A stretch of 64,000 nt of DNA from Taiwanofungus camphoratus (taxonomy: Eukaryota > Basidiomycota > Agaricomycetes > Polyporales > Taiwanofungaceae), in assembly GCA_003999685.1 (NCBI GenBank), contig CP021226.1, forward strand, positions 248,001-312,000, given 5' to 3'. The notes below the pieces were generated by a model. That model searched no databases and was not told where the DNA came from. It saw only the letters and a list, made by a program, of their open reading frames with translations. This document shows, in pieces, positions 33,533-46,702 of this stretch. Both the position numbers and the translations under genes were made by a program. The stretch's first letter is position 1. Each line of letters begins with the position of its first letter.

Positions 33533-36500
33533 TCACTCTGGCAAGTGCCCGACGCTCCGCCAGTACGCCAGCCAGGTCTCCACGTCCCGCTGCCCGAGCT
33601 GGGGCAGGTGCCCGTCGCCGAGCGTCCGGGACGCCCTGCACGCCTCGTCGACCGAAAGCACATGCGTCAACCCGTTGTCCTCCTTCGCCGCGCGGTGTAC
33701 GGCCCCACCGTCGACCGCCATGCGGAACCACTGCAGCAGACGCGTGCCGCGCTCCACGTACTTCGCCGTGCCCGTGTCGGCCGCGCCCAGGCTGCGCTCG
33801 AGGCGCGTGACCCACTCAGCGTACGGGACAATGGAGACACGCAGCGCAGCCGCAAGGTGACCCATCACAGCGGCCCACGGCACCGGCCGCGGGTGGCGGA
33901 TGTGCAGCACGAGCTGCGCAGAGTCGAGCATGTCGGCGAGCGCGGCCGCACCGGCGCCGACGGGCATCCACGATACGTCCTAGGTTTTCAAACAGAATCA
34001 GGGGTAGGAACAGAGCGTAGAATCTCCCGACGTACCCCTAATCCATCCGGTAGGCAGCCCAGCCCGTAGCTCGCGGCGACAAGCGAAGGAACCCACTCCG
34101 TCGTCTTCCACAGCCCGTTAACAGCGCCCGTCAGCTGGCCGATGCGCACGACGGTAGGCAAAACCACATTCCGCTCGGCCGCGACGCTGAGGATTCGTTC
34201 GCCGATCCATTTAGACTCGGTGTAGCCACTTTGAACGGCCACGGCTGGGTCGTCAATCATGGCCTCGGCCGCAGGCTGGGAAGAGTCGAATCCTACACGA
34301 ACAAACGATCGTCAGTCCAATATAAAGAGAGACGAGGCAAGTTCGTTACTTCGGAAGACACCCGAGGTGCTAGCGAAAAGCAACCTGATAGCTCGCCGTT
34401 CAGGAGATGTCAGTGCAAGGTCCACCAATTTTCTCAAACCATGAACGGCAGATTCATAAGTCGCCAACGGAGCACTCCAGTCGACAAGCCAACCTGTTAC
34501 GTAATAAATCTTAGAAGACATTGTACAAGAAGAACACGGCGCTTACCTATGTGTATGATATGAGTGACGTGTATGCACAGCTGCACAGAAAACATGATCA
34601 GCCTGCGAACGGAACAGGCAACTAACGACATACTTCTTCATATGACGGTGCTGGAAGTCCGAAAGATGGCTGAAGGAGATCGCCTTCAAGTAAGACCAAA
34701 TTCTTCGAACTCAATAGTGAAATATCCAGTCCTCGAGACTTGAATGCCAAGGTCTGACGCTCCATAGCTGCAGTTCCATCACCATTCTTCCGAAGGAATA
34801 CGTAGATCTTCCGAGCTTGAGGTGTTCGCAGAAGTTGTGCAAGGACATGAGCTCCAAATGTACCAGTTGTGCCGGTAATGAGTATGTACGCGGAGTCGGC
34901 ATGGAACTCCACGCGCTTGAGCTGAGGAAGGTCAGAAGAATATTTCTCCACCAGCTGGACCATTTCGCGGGTTTTATCCTGGAGTGCAGTATCAACGTCC
35001 GCCTTAGCTTGCTCCGCGATGCCGGAAGACTCGTTTTCTGCAGCTGCTTCGAGACGTCGTTCCAGATCACCCAATGTCAGATCAGCGAGGAGTTGGAGCT
35101 GGGACACCGTCAATATAGGACGCAGAGCATATGACATTGACGCTGCAGAGATTGAGTCGAGACCGTACGAGGTCAATGGGACATCCGGCATCAGATCCTC
35201 AGGTGCGATGTCAAGGACCCGACACACAGTACTGCGGAGGCTACTGGACGCGTCTCCTTGACTGTCGGTCTGCTCCGTGAGTTCATCAGGTACAAGGTGT
35301 TGGTACATGGGGTAGGATCCGGTATAAGCTTGCACAAGCCGCCAGTTGAAATCGGGAATGTATTGCCAAACTGGGCCTTCGCGTAGTTTGAGGATGGCAT
35401 CCTCGATGTACTCACAAAACTCTGAAAATACGTTACCCGTTTGAGACCTGTGTGGTACCTACGTTTAGAAATATACGCACCTGAAGCTAGCATGCCCCAA
35501 CTAGAGATGTGCCTGAGACGCTGGTTTGTGAAGGCATCCTGCAAGAGGAACTGCCTGGTGTCAAGAATGCCCGGTGTCACAAGAGCCATTGCATTCTTAT
35601 ACTTGTGCAAGAGCCCAGTGAGGGCTGTGTTCGCACTAAGCAAGATGTCAGTTACAGCAGGAGGGTGTGTATGGATGATCGCTTGCCTGGCGTAGTTCGT
35701 CTGGCCCGCGTTGCCAAGTAATCCCGAGATCGACGTGAAACCGATTATGAAGTCTAAAGACTCTATCGAGATGACCTGTTCCAGAACTTGAAACGCGTGC
35801 GACTTGGGAACAAAAGGTGCCTCAAACGTCTCTTGCGATTGTGAGGTGAAAGTGCGATCGACGAGGACACCTGATAACATCATGCATCCGCCCAGAGGTC
35901 TTTCCAGGCTCTTGACGACTCTAGCAGTGTCATCGACCGATAGGGCATCTACTGCTTCTGCTCGAAGTACGAGGTCTGGCAGATTCTCCATATATGCAAG
36001 GATTCTCTGCGAGAAGAATTCACCTCTCTTGGCTAGGCTGTCGCGGCCAGTGCGGGACGTGAGGACAACCATCCGCGCTCCTCTCTGTGAAAACGAACAA
36101 ATCAGCGCGACGGCATGTGATACATAATCGGGATCTGCACCTGATACATCCAGAGAGCGACCTTCACACCAAGACTACCTATTCCTCCTACCAAGAGGTA
36201 CGACTTGGCGGGATTAAAGAGATCAGCAACCAGTGGTACTTCTGTAGGATATGGGGACAGGAAATCCGACGGACGCTGGAATGGTGTCATGAGATGTGCG
36301 TTATTAGCGAATGCACACTTCAGAGCGTCGCCTATTGACCATGGATCAGTAGCCAACGTGCTCGCAATTCCCTGACGGGGATGATTCCAGAGGAACAGTT
36401 TGCCAGTTTGGGACACAAGGTCATTGAGGATTTGGACCTCGGAGATATCTTGAGTTCCGGAGAGCACAATTTTCGGATATCCCGTGAATAGCTTTCTAAG

Positions 36501-39500
36501 ATCACGAGGACTAGAATGGGTTGGGAGAGCTAATATCTGCAGACCAAGTTGCTTGTATATTTGCATGATTTGGCTGCCAAGCTCGGTGTCAGAATCACCG
36601 ACAACGATCATCGTATCCCGAAGGCGCTCCGGATCTACGAACGAGGAGGTGCCAATAGCTAAAACGGCGATCACAGAGGCCAATAGACTTGGTCCCAAGT
36701 TACTCTCTTCGATATCCGAGTGTTGGAGTTCAAACACACTTCCTTTGTGTGCAACGACGATATTGGACAATGAACCAGAAGCGATCCCATATACAATCCC
36801 TGAAATTCCCTGAGTACGGCCCAGAAACGACCACACTTTATCTGGGCCCTTGGCAATGCGAATGACCTCAATCAGGACATGCTCCTTGGGAACCGAAGGG
36901 GCAGCTGTTTGCACTAAGGTCGACTGCTCGTATTTCCAAGGCAAGTCAGGTTGAAAGAGCGAATGTGTTACTGGAGCCGAAGATGTGACAATTCTTGGGA
37001 TGTGCACAGAGCCATCGGCTTTCACCAATACCTCCGGTTCGCAATCAGGTTGGGTAGTGAGATGAAGAGCTACTTGCGTTTTCTCTTCATTGGTCCATTC
37101 ACCATCAAAGACCACTGCTCGAACAGTCCAGGATTGAAACTCCTTGCGGAGAGATCTGGTGAAACCTAGAGATGAGTCACCATTCAGACCTGTGGAAGCA
37201 ATGAAGCAAAGTGATAGCTCTGCAAGTGGATCCAACGACTTGATCAATGACTGTAGCTCCATCTCCTGCCCTCTGACAAAAGGAATCAGTAGAGTGGACG
37301 GATCCTCCTGGATTTTCCAGCTGTGAACAGGGGATTTTTTAATGCCGGAGACTTGTGATCCATTAACAGCAAGATTGGCCTTGATTGGCTGACGGTCTAC
37401 GGACAGCCTCGATGGTTGGTAGGAGACTTCGTAGCGCTTTTCCAGCTTCTTCTCGGTGCGCCCATGTATAGCAACTTCTAGTTGCTCGAAACTGCAGAGA
37501 CAAACACCATCCTCGTCTGTGATACTCAGATCACATTCCATCGTTTCTGGAAAACAGTCTTAGGTTTCACAATGGAATACAAAGGAAAGATGTCTTCTTA
37601 CCCGGTGTCCATTCTGTTACTGTGGCATAAGTATAGATAGTGTGCGGAAATGTGTTGTTCGTCAATGGCTTGTGGACAATGAACGCTCCAAGTTTCGAAG
37701 GTAAGTAATATCGATTCTTATCCTTGTTGCCGTTGAGGACTGGATGTGCAAGGGCATGTATCGCAGCATCAAGGATGGCAGGATGTATCCGATAATCGGC
37801 AACTCTAGAGATATCATCGTATCGTGTGGCATCCTCGAAGCTAGTGTACTTACCCAGGAAGGTCGTTATCGATCCCTCGAACCTGCACCAGTATTTCTTC
37901 ACGACCGGACTCGTCCATACCATGCCTACATTCAACCACTCTCTGGTACGTTGGTCCGTATTCGAATGCAAAGTCGGTAAATTCCTCGTAAAACCCTGAA
38001 AACAATGGTGTAAGTCCCCGACAGTCATCAATCTGAAAAAATCACCTTTCATCTCGAGAGGTTTGAGACGGTCCTTTATCTCGTTTAGCGGAATAGGAAG
38101 CCGATCATCTCTTGGATCCTCTGTTATAGAAAGATATCCCTTCGCGTGAAGTCGATTATACTGACGAAAAATCAAGACTTAGGTCGAAGGACATATATTT
38201 GTCTGCTGACCTCACCTTCAGTGGCCACGATTTCGTGTAATCTGTTGAAGACGCGCTATTCACGCTCCAATGGGAACCTTCAAGCTTGACGTGGACCGGG
38301 ATAGGACGTTCCGGCGAGAGGGCAAGAATAGAGATAAATTCCACGTTCCATAATTTTTTGGCCCCGAACTCGAGTGCCTTGAAAAGAAATTGTCAGCAAA
38401 GGAGACCCCATTTGACAACGAGAAATGCACCATCTCGATATAGCCAGCCGCGGGCATGATAGGTTCGCCCTTGATCACATGCTCTGCCAGCGCAGGATGC
38501 GTCTTTGAGTTCACTTGCAATTGAGGGTAATTGAGAGGGCCATTGCGACTCTGTCGCTGCCTTGCCATCTCCGGGGTTGGAGCCAAATATGGAACATCCT
38601 TCCGAGCGAGAGGGAAAGGTGAAAGGGTGATACCATTACTTCCCATCGCCCCACATAGAACATCGAAGTTTACTGAGTTGTACCCAGCAGCTATCAATTT
38701 CCCCAGTGTTTCCAACAAGCCATAGGTCTCTATACTTTCCTCCGTCTGCTTTGTTCGCCTAAGGGGACAAACAACGGTGGCACCCTTGCCGGCCATTGAG
38801 GATACATATCCGGCAAGAACCGGATGAGGGCCAACTTCGACAAAAACTGAATTAGGATGCTTAGCAACAAGACTTTCCATAGCTGCAGTGAATTGGACAG
38901 GTCCTCGGCTACTGTCCCAGAAGTACTGCGCATCAAACACAGCATCAAATAGTCCTCCCGTCAACGTAGAGTACGTTTCAACTTGAGACGACGACAGAGA
39001 ATATTGAGAGAATACATTGCTGACCATAGTCTTGTATTGATCCTGACAAAGATTCATCATGGAGGAGTGAACCGGTATGCGAGTCCGAAGTCGTCTGGCA
39101 AATATGCCAGCTGCTTCTGCCTTTCGCACAGCAAGATCAATAGCAACTGCAGTTCCAGAAATTGTGATGGCATTGGGAGTGTTATAGCAACCAATCTCCA
39201 GCGACAAAGGTCCTAGCTCGGCCATAACGTCCGAGATGATTGCACTGGCCTTTGTAGGTGAGCAGGAGACTGCGGCCATTGTACCATTGGCGTTCTCCAA
39301 AAATGACATGGCTTGTCCTCTCGCTATGGACAGTTCGAGCGCCATTGCCTTGGAACCAGCACCTGACGCATACAAAACAGCAGTCTCTCCCGCGGAATGG
39401 CCAATAACCATGTCAGGTTTCACGCCAAGACTTATCAATGTGTCGGTGAGTGCGAGCTGCAGCATGGTCAATGCCGGGAGTGTGATAGCGATAGGCCAGA

Positions 39501-41748
39501 TATCGCTCAGAGGACTTTGCTCGTAGGAGTCCTTGAACAGACCTGTTGTCTCTATGAGCGATTGGCCGACGACATTGCGATAGACCTGGTCCAGTTCCTG
39601 AATATTCGCTCGAAAAATGCTGGAAGTCTTGTATAGCTGACGGCCCACTGAAAGGATCTAAGTAAGTGTATGTACCAGAAAGTGTGACGTCGCGTTATAA
39701 GCTCACTATCAATATGCTGAGGACCCTGTCCCGAGTACACAAAGACAACGGGAGGTGCCACCTTGGGAACAATAACTGGATCCGTAAAGCGAAGGAGCTT
39801 TCTATCAGCAATCACTGCAAACGAGCGCCAGGTCATGGAACGAGAACGTCTCCCATGAATACGAGCAATGCGGAAAAGAGCATCATTATCTAGCGAAGAG
39901 ATAGAGTCTTTCAGTGTGTCTCCAACTACGGACGCGGAACGAGGAGAAAGCCCTCCGGCAATCAGTAGAGCAGGAGCGGCTTCTGTCAGCCAGAATGTGC
40001 AAGGAGCGGATGCGGCAGGGGGCGGCCCTTCGATGACTGCGTGAGCGTTGGCGCCGCCTATTCCGGAGCTGGTCATCGCCACAAGAGGAAGTTTGGATGA
40101 GTTTGGTGAGTTCAAAGGCTCCACTTCGGTAGGTACACGGAATTTGTATTCCTTCCATCGAATGGCGGGGTTCGGCCGCTTGAAATTGACATTCGGTGGG
40201 ATAAGGCCCGTCTCGAATATACCACAAACTTTACACAAAGATGCGAGGAAAGCCGTGATTTCTAAATGACTGAAACAATCGTCATTAAAGAGGCAGTTTT
40301 TCGTAAGCGAGCGAACTTACCCGACGTTGCCCTTGACGCTACCAATGAGCAACTCACTGTCTCTCTTGAACTCCGCTCCGACCCAGTTTGCTTCTGTTGG
40401 ATCACCCTGTGCCGTTCCTGCACATATTCAAAACGTTTCAATAGCATTTCAAAAACAACCCGTGTTTGCATACCTGTGGCGTGTAACTCAAGGAAATCAA
40501 CTTCTTGGGGACGACGCTGAGTTTGCGCGAAGGCACGCATCATGGCATCTTGCTGCGCAGAGGCTACTGGAGCATTCGGCGGCGCGAGCGAGCCAGACGA
40601 ATTCACACCTGTTCCCAAGATCTGAAGGCGCGCAATGAGACATAAACCATGAAGGAAATATGTATGTGAACTTACAGTAGCATAGATCCTATCGTTATCA
40701 CGCAGTGCTGCCTCCAACGGTTTCAAGACTATCGAGACAACAGCCTCACCCCGACCAAAGCTGCACATTTTTGAGTCTACCGTCAAGATACATTACTACG
40801 ACCGTGGAAGGTCACTTACCCATCAGCAGAAGCATCGAAGGGCTTGCACTTTCCATCTGGTGACAAAATCCCCCCTTGGGTGTATTGCAACCATTCCGTA
40901 AATCTTTCGATAATTTCTTAAATTTACCAAGGGAGATCCATCATGTGAAGGACACGGACCTGTAATTAAGCTGACAAGCTCCCGTTACGGCAGCTTCGCA
41001 TTCGCCGTTCCTCAAAGCTTGTACAGCGAGATGGGTTGCATAAAGACTGGAACTGCATGCGGTATCGATGGGAATAGTGGGCCCACGAAGATCAAGATGA
41101 TATGATACACGGTTTGCGACCATCGATGGGCCAGAAGCAAACGAGCTTCCAGTCGCAGCATCATCCTACGAGAAGCAGACAAGATGTGAGCCAAACAAAC
41201 CACAGCTACCATCAGAGAGACGTACGTGTCCCGATATTGCGAACATGTCGTGTGCTACACCAGCCATGAAGCACCCGATGTTGCGGCCTCTGTAGTCAAT
41301 TCCTGAGTCGAGGAGACTGAGGAAGGTCGTTTCAATTAGTCTGCGTATACTCAAAGACATCTGTCGGGCATCCTTGCTTGAGACCCCAAACTCGACATGG
41401 TCGAACGTGTGGGCATCCTTCAAGAACGCTCCAGTGTCCGTCAAGACCTGTCCGATACCGTTTCCGCGAAGTCTGGAAAAATATATTAGCCGGATGGACT
41501 ACATACAACAGAATCTTTGTGAAGACGCACGTGTAGGTATTGAAGCGTTCGAGAGGTATCTTCTCGTACGCTTCCCCTTTCTCAAGGAGAAACTCGAAAA
41601 AGGATTTGTAATCGAGATTTGTTTTACTATAAGTTCCACTGGGCAATTCAGCTGCTATACCGACCTGTGAAGAGTACACTTCGTAAGAAAAAGTCGCTAC
41701 CACAATGAGTTGACATACTATGGCAATCGGGGTACTTCGGGTGGACAT
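33533..41748 (-). CDS. Reducing polyketide synthase, KS-AT-DH-(ER-like)-KR-ACP-reductase
   Basis: A multi-exon type I iterative PKS (length about 2500 residues by my reading). [11 protein letters not shown] (Cys), [14 protein letters not shown] (His) and SVKGNVGHLE (His). [29 protein letters not shown] and [12 protein letters not shown]. Then an ER-like segment that lacks a clear NADPH Gly motif. [12 protein letters not shown] with [31 protein letters not shown]. The C-terminal reductase domain has [29 protein letters not shown] and [10 protein letters not shown], so the product would be released reductively as aldehyde or alcohol rather than by hydrolysis. No methyltransferase is recognised. 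Introns are short and splice joins consistent. Two starts are possible: 41748 ([10 protein letters not shown]) or 41838. The last exon (33967-33533) is much more GC-rich than the rest. Confidence 0.88.
36360..37100 (-). other. Degenerate enoyl-reductase-like segment of the PKS
   Basis: Between DH and KR a segment reads [16 protein letters not shown], typical of the start of medium-chain reductase/ER domains. It then runs through [18 protein letters not shown] to [18 protein letters not shown], where an NADPH-binding GGVG-type motif would be expected. The Gly motif is absent, suggesting a structural or dead ER. The rest of this region may be the structural half of the KR. Confidence 0.5.
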
Positions 41749-42114
41749 TGTCAGAACCTCGAGCAGTGAGAGCTGTGACGGCGAACGTGTTTCCGTGTTG
41801 GGTACTTGTAGCCTTAAATGCTTCCTCTTGACGCTCATGCAATATACGATGTGTGCATTGGAGGCTTATTAGAATATGAAGAAGTTAGTTTTGGAAAAAC
41901 GATTACCACATGTTACACAAGCGTTCCTTCAGACGCTCTACCAATCGATTATCTCAACGATTTGTGTATGACAAGATCAAATACATGACGCTCTTAGAGT
42001 AGTCTCGATGGGTCCAAATGCGACCTACGCTAGACAAAGTTGGGTAGACATAAGTGACAGGAGCCTGACTATCTAGAACATCAAAGGGCTCAAGATTACC
42101 TATTCTATACCACG

Positions 42115-42413
42115 GGTGGGGCCAGAGTGGCTATTGTCAAAAGTGGGACCTCCACCTTGATCGCTAAACATTGTGTCTCCACTAGAAATTGAATCCAGCC
42201 AAAGTCCTCTAGCTCTGGAGAGTATGTATGAGAAATCGTTGATATCATGATTTGTATATCCAGAGCAAATTATGGTACTCACTGACCTCCACAGGTCTGT
42301 TGATTGATGGCGGTATCGCCAGAACGGAACAAGAGCGGCTTCCAGACAACGCTCACAGATAAAGCAGATGCTAGGCCAAAACAGCAAAGCTCAAGACAAA
42401 CGAGAATGCTCAT
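42115..42413 (-). CDS. Possible small secreted or membrane protein
   Basis: From ATG at 42413 a hydrophobic N-terminus (LVCLELCCFGLASALSVSVV) looks like a signal peptide. Then comes RSGDTAINQQTCGG, a possible intron (GTCAGTGAG...CTCCAG) and a tail with DQGGGPTFDNSHSGPTRGIE before a TAG. About 80 residues. No family recognised. Only the splice sites and signal-like start support it. Confidence 0.3.
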
Positions 42414-43453
42414 GATCAAACTTGCGAGGTTCGTGGGAGACCAGAGCGAGATACAATGACAAAAGGCTTGACATATTTTTCCTGTATGTCACAATCGGGA
42501 GGATCAGAGCATTCCTAGCCTCCCGGAGAGCATCACTGAAGTAGTCAAAGAAAAAAGCGGTTCACGAATGGGGGGACGAGATCCCTACACTGACACTGAA
42601 TGTTGACACCCTGAAGAGCCCTGGAACGGCGCGATAGAGCGGTCGCCAATTTGACATTTGCAAGGTCTATCTCATTTTCTGTTTGGCTCATGTGCACATA
42701 AAATTCAGCGATGACATAGCATGGAGTTGCCAGTAGGGTATGGCGTAGGTTGTGTGAAGTCCTCTCCGACGAGTCGTTGTTCAACGTTCACTGCATGTGA
42801 CCTGTGACACAACGACTGTAGTTTTCTTACTGTATATGGTAATTCGGTGCGCGTATGCTAGTGATCGAGACCCTCCGTAACCGTGACCCTACGATCGTAC
42901 CAGTACGACATGTAAAGAGTATTTGCAGCCGACTTTACAGTCCAAGAAAATTATAGCCGACCTTGCGGACTGCAGCTCAACCTTAACACCAAAAGCTCTA
43001 CTAACAGTTGGCTGGGAAAAACCTAAGTTTTTCCTTTCCTAAATGTCAACGCTGCCTTGACGCCATGCGTAGTTTACGTACACTAACGGAAACTCGTGTC
43101 CACCGATGCACTCTTGCTAATTTCGTCCCACGTCCCCATACAAGCTGTTGATCTCGTTTGGAGGCACAAGATTCCGAGATCAAGGTAAAGACTCAGAGCC
43201 ACTACAAGGAGCATAATGGTAAACCTTTGACGTAAGTCTTTCCGGCATTTGTCGCTCGAAGAGTGAACTTGTTCTAGATAATTCACACGAATGGCTAGAC
43301 CATCCACCAGCCTAAGTGGTCAACATCAATGAGGGCCATTTTCAGAGATCCCCTCTGCTAACATACACTCTTTCTGGACATTAACACTGTGAGTGCCTCC
43401 AAAATGCATCATTGTTATTCAGGAGCTTATAATATTTAGTTTCACAGGACACA

Positions 43454-44456
43454 ATGACTCAGGTACTCGTGAAAAAGGTATCCATCAAATTACGCTTCAG
43501 CCTTCAAAGCTATGTGCTCAGGGGCGTGGCAACTGCAATCATGACCTTAGGCGCCTTGGCTTGGGCTATTTTTCTTGATATTGAAAGCCCGGTAGCATTA
43601 CAGGGTCCAGCCATTTACTCTGCCAAAAACGATTTAGGTCTGTGTCCCAACCCACACTAACGCGACTGGCGTGAAGGCCATGATCCGTCTGTCAATGGGA
43701 CTCTTTTTACTCCCACATCAAAAGGGTGCTGATGTCTTGACTCTCGGCGTAACGCCCTGCTCGAGTTATCAGAGATGTCTAAATCTTCACTCAATTCTCG
43801 ATGGCATGCCGTAATAGGGGCTCTTGACCCGTTCAGTTGACTTATGTCGGACGTCTATCTTACATTCCAGGAACATCCGGACGTGTATCTGCAGCTCGTC
43901 GCCGCGGTAATAGCTTTGCTTGCACACCCGGTCTATCTATACAATTGCAACTGTGAAGTGAGTGCCTTACCATCTTTCCCATGGTGTGTTTGACACCGGT
44001 CTAAGTATTTGTCTCAATGAGACGGTATCAAAATATGTACGAGGTCTAACGTGTAACTACGTCCTGTACCATCATCACCTACAGTACTGAAGATTAGGCT
44101 AACTCAGAAAATAGGAGAATCTGACAGCCCTTTCTCAGTCAATCGATTAGTGATGATGTTAAGAGGCTAGTAGTAATAAGTCAGCCTTACTGATCGTCTT
44201 CATGCTAACGCTCGTCTTGTGTGCTAACCTTCCGGTACCTGGGTTCCAACTGGCAGAGGAAGTGAAGTTCAAGCCAATCAGTTCACCCCTGCGGCATATG
44301 GCACTTTATCTCGCCGGCGTTGCATTTCGAAAGTTCTTAAGGTTTCAATGTCCGTGATCTTCGCGCTGTTCGTTGCAAAAACATACTTCAGGCATACTGC
44401 TGACTATCTATATTTATGCACATATGTTGTCGAGCGCTTGGACAAGCCAGTGTTAT
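43454..44456 (+). CDS. Possible multi-exon membrane protein or its remnant
   Basis: Three hydrophobic, exon-like stretches lie in order on the + strand: MTLGALAWAIFLDI (near 43540), LQLVAAVIALLAHPVYLYN followed by a GTGAGT donor (43853-43957), and LLIVFMLTLVLCANLPVPGF (near 44190), which ends in a possible AAG/GTTTCA junction before MSVIFALFVAKTYF. I cannot join them into one frame with certainty and recognise no family. Confidence 0.25.
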
Positions 44457-44921
44457 GACGATGCAGGGGCGATGAAGTCGCTGAGGTGGCAGCCCATGCA
44501 TTGATTCGTACTAGTACTACGCATTCACCAGCTTTAAACAATTTTCTGTAAATCGTGAATAACTCCGCAACAACATTATCTTATGACCCCGGAATTTCAG
44601 CAATGGATAGGAAAAGGTCTTAGCTACAGGACTGTCTACTAGCATTTGTACAAAATGACACAGAGAACGTGCCGGAACAGTACCGAGACAACAGTGCACT
44701 TTGGAAGTGTACTATGCCTCACCGGGGAGTCGGCACCCCCCTAGAAGTCGGCGCCCCCATGATATCTGACTTAGACACTGTTGTTTCCCTTAGAAATTTC
44801 ATGTTCACATGGGTTTTTATATATCTGCTTTCATTTCAGCTTGAGCGTATATATATACGGCTACAACAAACTTTATAGTAACGAATACATGTGCGTTTAT
44901 TACCGGGTGCACCGCCGACAA

Positions 44922-46702
44922 TCAATCGACCAAAAGGATAGAGTCTAAGACCGAAAATCCCGCTGCAACACCACCCTCATCACTATCTCTCCCCTTAGTC
45001 CGAACCAACCAACCAACCTCTTTCTCTTTGATAGTGTTATCTGCACCCCCGAAGAGTGCCCACCCGAAGATACCCAATTCACTCACTACTTCCGCCTTGA
45101 TAGCGCCTTCAGTTCCGCTACCCGCGCGCACGAGGTAGTTGCCGAGGCGCTCTAGAGGGACAATGAGTTCCATGGCAATCCACGCCTCTCGTTCCCGCGG
45201 CGCAAGGCTGTCGAGAAAGGGGGGAATTGCATCTTTGTAGATGTTATTTCCTCCGCCTTCACGCTGCGGCTTGAGTACCAATGAAGAGGCGTGCGCTCGT
45301 GCTTTTTGTACCCCCGATGTCTCTGGTGCGCCACCTGTATCAGAAGAGTCTGGCTCGGCGTCCTCATCAAGCGCCCACATGTTCATCCAGCTTGCCCTGA
45401 TTTGATCAATAACATCGCGCCCATATACGGCCTTCGCCCACCGGGTCTCATCACAAAGGAAGCTTTCCAGCATTCCGGGCTTTGTCAGCACTTCCTGTAC
45501 TTTCTTACCACCAGCCAATTGAAGCTGGATAGACGGGCACTGGATCGCGCGAGATCTCTCCAAAAGGTATCGAACATCGTAGTGCTCCGCAGTAGGATAA
45601 TCGTTGGGCGTATATCCGGCACGGAAGTATACGGTCGAGATTTCCACTGAAGGTAGCCCTATCGAAGATGTGATACGAAGGACACGGGTAATAGGATCCA
45701 CTTGGACAGAATGGATCATCTGGTCCAGGCTCTGTCGAACAACATAAATGGAGTGTCTGCATCGCGCAAGATGAGCATTGTGTGACACTTTACAGCATAT
45801 GAACAGCTTACTTCTCGAGCAATTCATATTCGAGCCAGCGTTGGTCGAAGATGTTCCGTTCTCCCTCCTGAACCACGAACAGTATCCGGGAGCTGGAAGT
45901 TTATAAGCTTGTGATACCAATTCTTAACAAATATGCTGGCTTACTCGGGCACATTGTACGCCTTGTGAGCTTCTGCAAGCCCTTCAGCAAGACCAGCAGT
46001 AGTATGATTAGGAGGAAAATTTTCCTCTATTAGGTATCGCGAGGTGTTATAATATTGAGTCGATTTATACAAGTATCTAATAAACCATTCTTCAGAAAAT
46101 TGGAAACACGCACAGAACAAGCATGAGCTCACTCATGCAATGCAGCAGTGCGCTCTGACAACGTGCCAAAGGACGAAGAGATAGTGTTGAACTCTACTTG
46201 CTTCAGAGAAACGGGGCCGCTGAGGTCTGATGCATGCAATAGATAATCAGATCGGAAGAGGCCTAATTGCAAAGGCTACAGAAGTGACTTCGATGGAGCA
46301 GATTGAAACAAGACCATTCAGCCCTACCTGAACAACACCTTCATCCCGAAGCTTCCGCCACCGCCTCCATAACTGACCCGTGAATTCATCAACTTTCCCG
46401 ACCCCTTCCACCTCGCCCATGACACGATCCAAGAACTCCTCGTCCAGCGCTACGCGCGCATACAAGACATTGTAAATTCTTTGTAGCTTCCGCGCGAGAT
46501 CGAACAAACTGCGAGGAAACGGGGACGGAAAGAGAGCTAGAGGAGCATGTATAGCTGACGTCGGAGCAGGTGGTTGCACAGTGGTTATTGGCAGATAGGT
46601 CAGACCATGGGATAGTGCATAAGTAGTAGCAAGAATAGTCAATGCCGCTAGCTGAGATTCTGACAGTGCAGGAGGCCAATCTGCAAAAGAAAAACCTGAC
46701 AT
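44922..46702 (-). CDS. GSH2: Glutathione synthetase
   Basis: This catalyses ATP-dependent joining of gamma-glutamylcysteine and glycine. Visible family motifs are VEFNTISSSFGTLSERTAALH, FVVQEGERNIFDQRWLEYEL, the CPSIQLQLAGGKKVQEVL motif that helps shape the substrate site, and the ATP-grasp/Gly-rich loops LVLKPQREGGGNNIY, MELIVP, VVSELGIFG and the EGGVAAGFSVLDS C-terminus. By my reading about 500 residues with short introns; splice joins are clean (for example ..EGVVQ then PLQLGLFRSDY). The start at 46702 (MSGFSFADWPP) fits the family. Another in-frame ATG at 46726 adds eight residues. It is a housekeeping thiol-redox enzyme with no sign of decay. Confidence 0.9.

Larger units (their letters stand above)
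41749..44921. other. 3.2-kb gap between PKS and glutathione synthetase
   Basis: It contains the PKS promoter. Several exon-like scraps are listed separately (42115-42413 -, 43454-44456 +). A further minus-strand frame at 43083-43307 has a signal-peptide-like stretch (MLLVVALSLYLDLGILCL). No complete gene is certain. Confidence 0.45.

Noticed and set aside
44649-44878. 69-codon plus-strand frame with hydrophobic end
   Set aside because: AT-rich tail with TATATATATA run; no splice or homology support.
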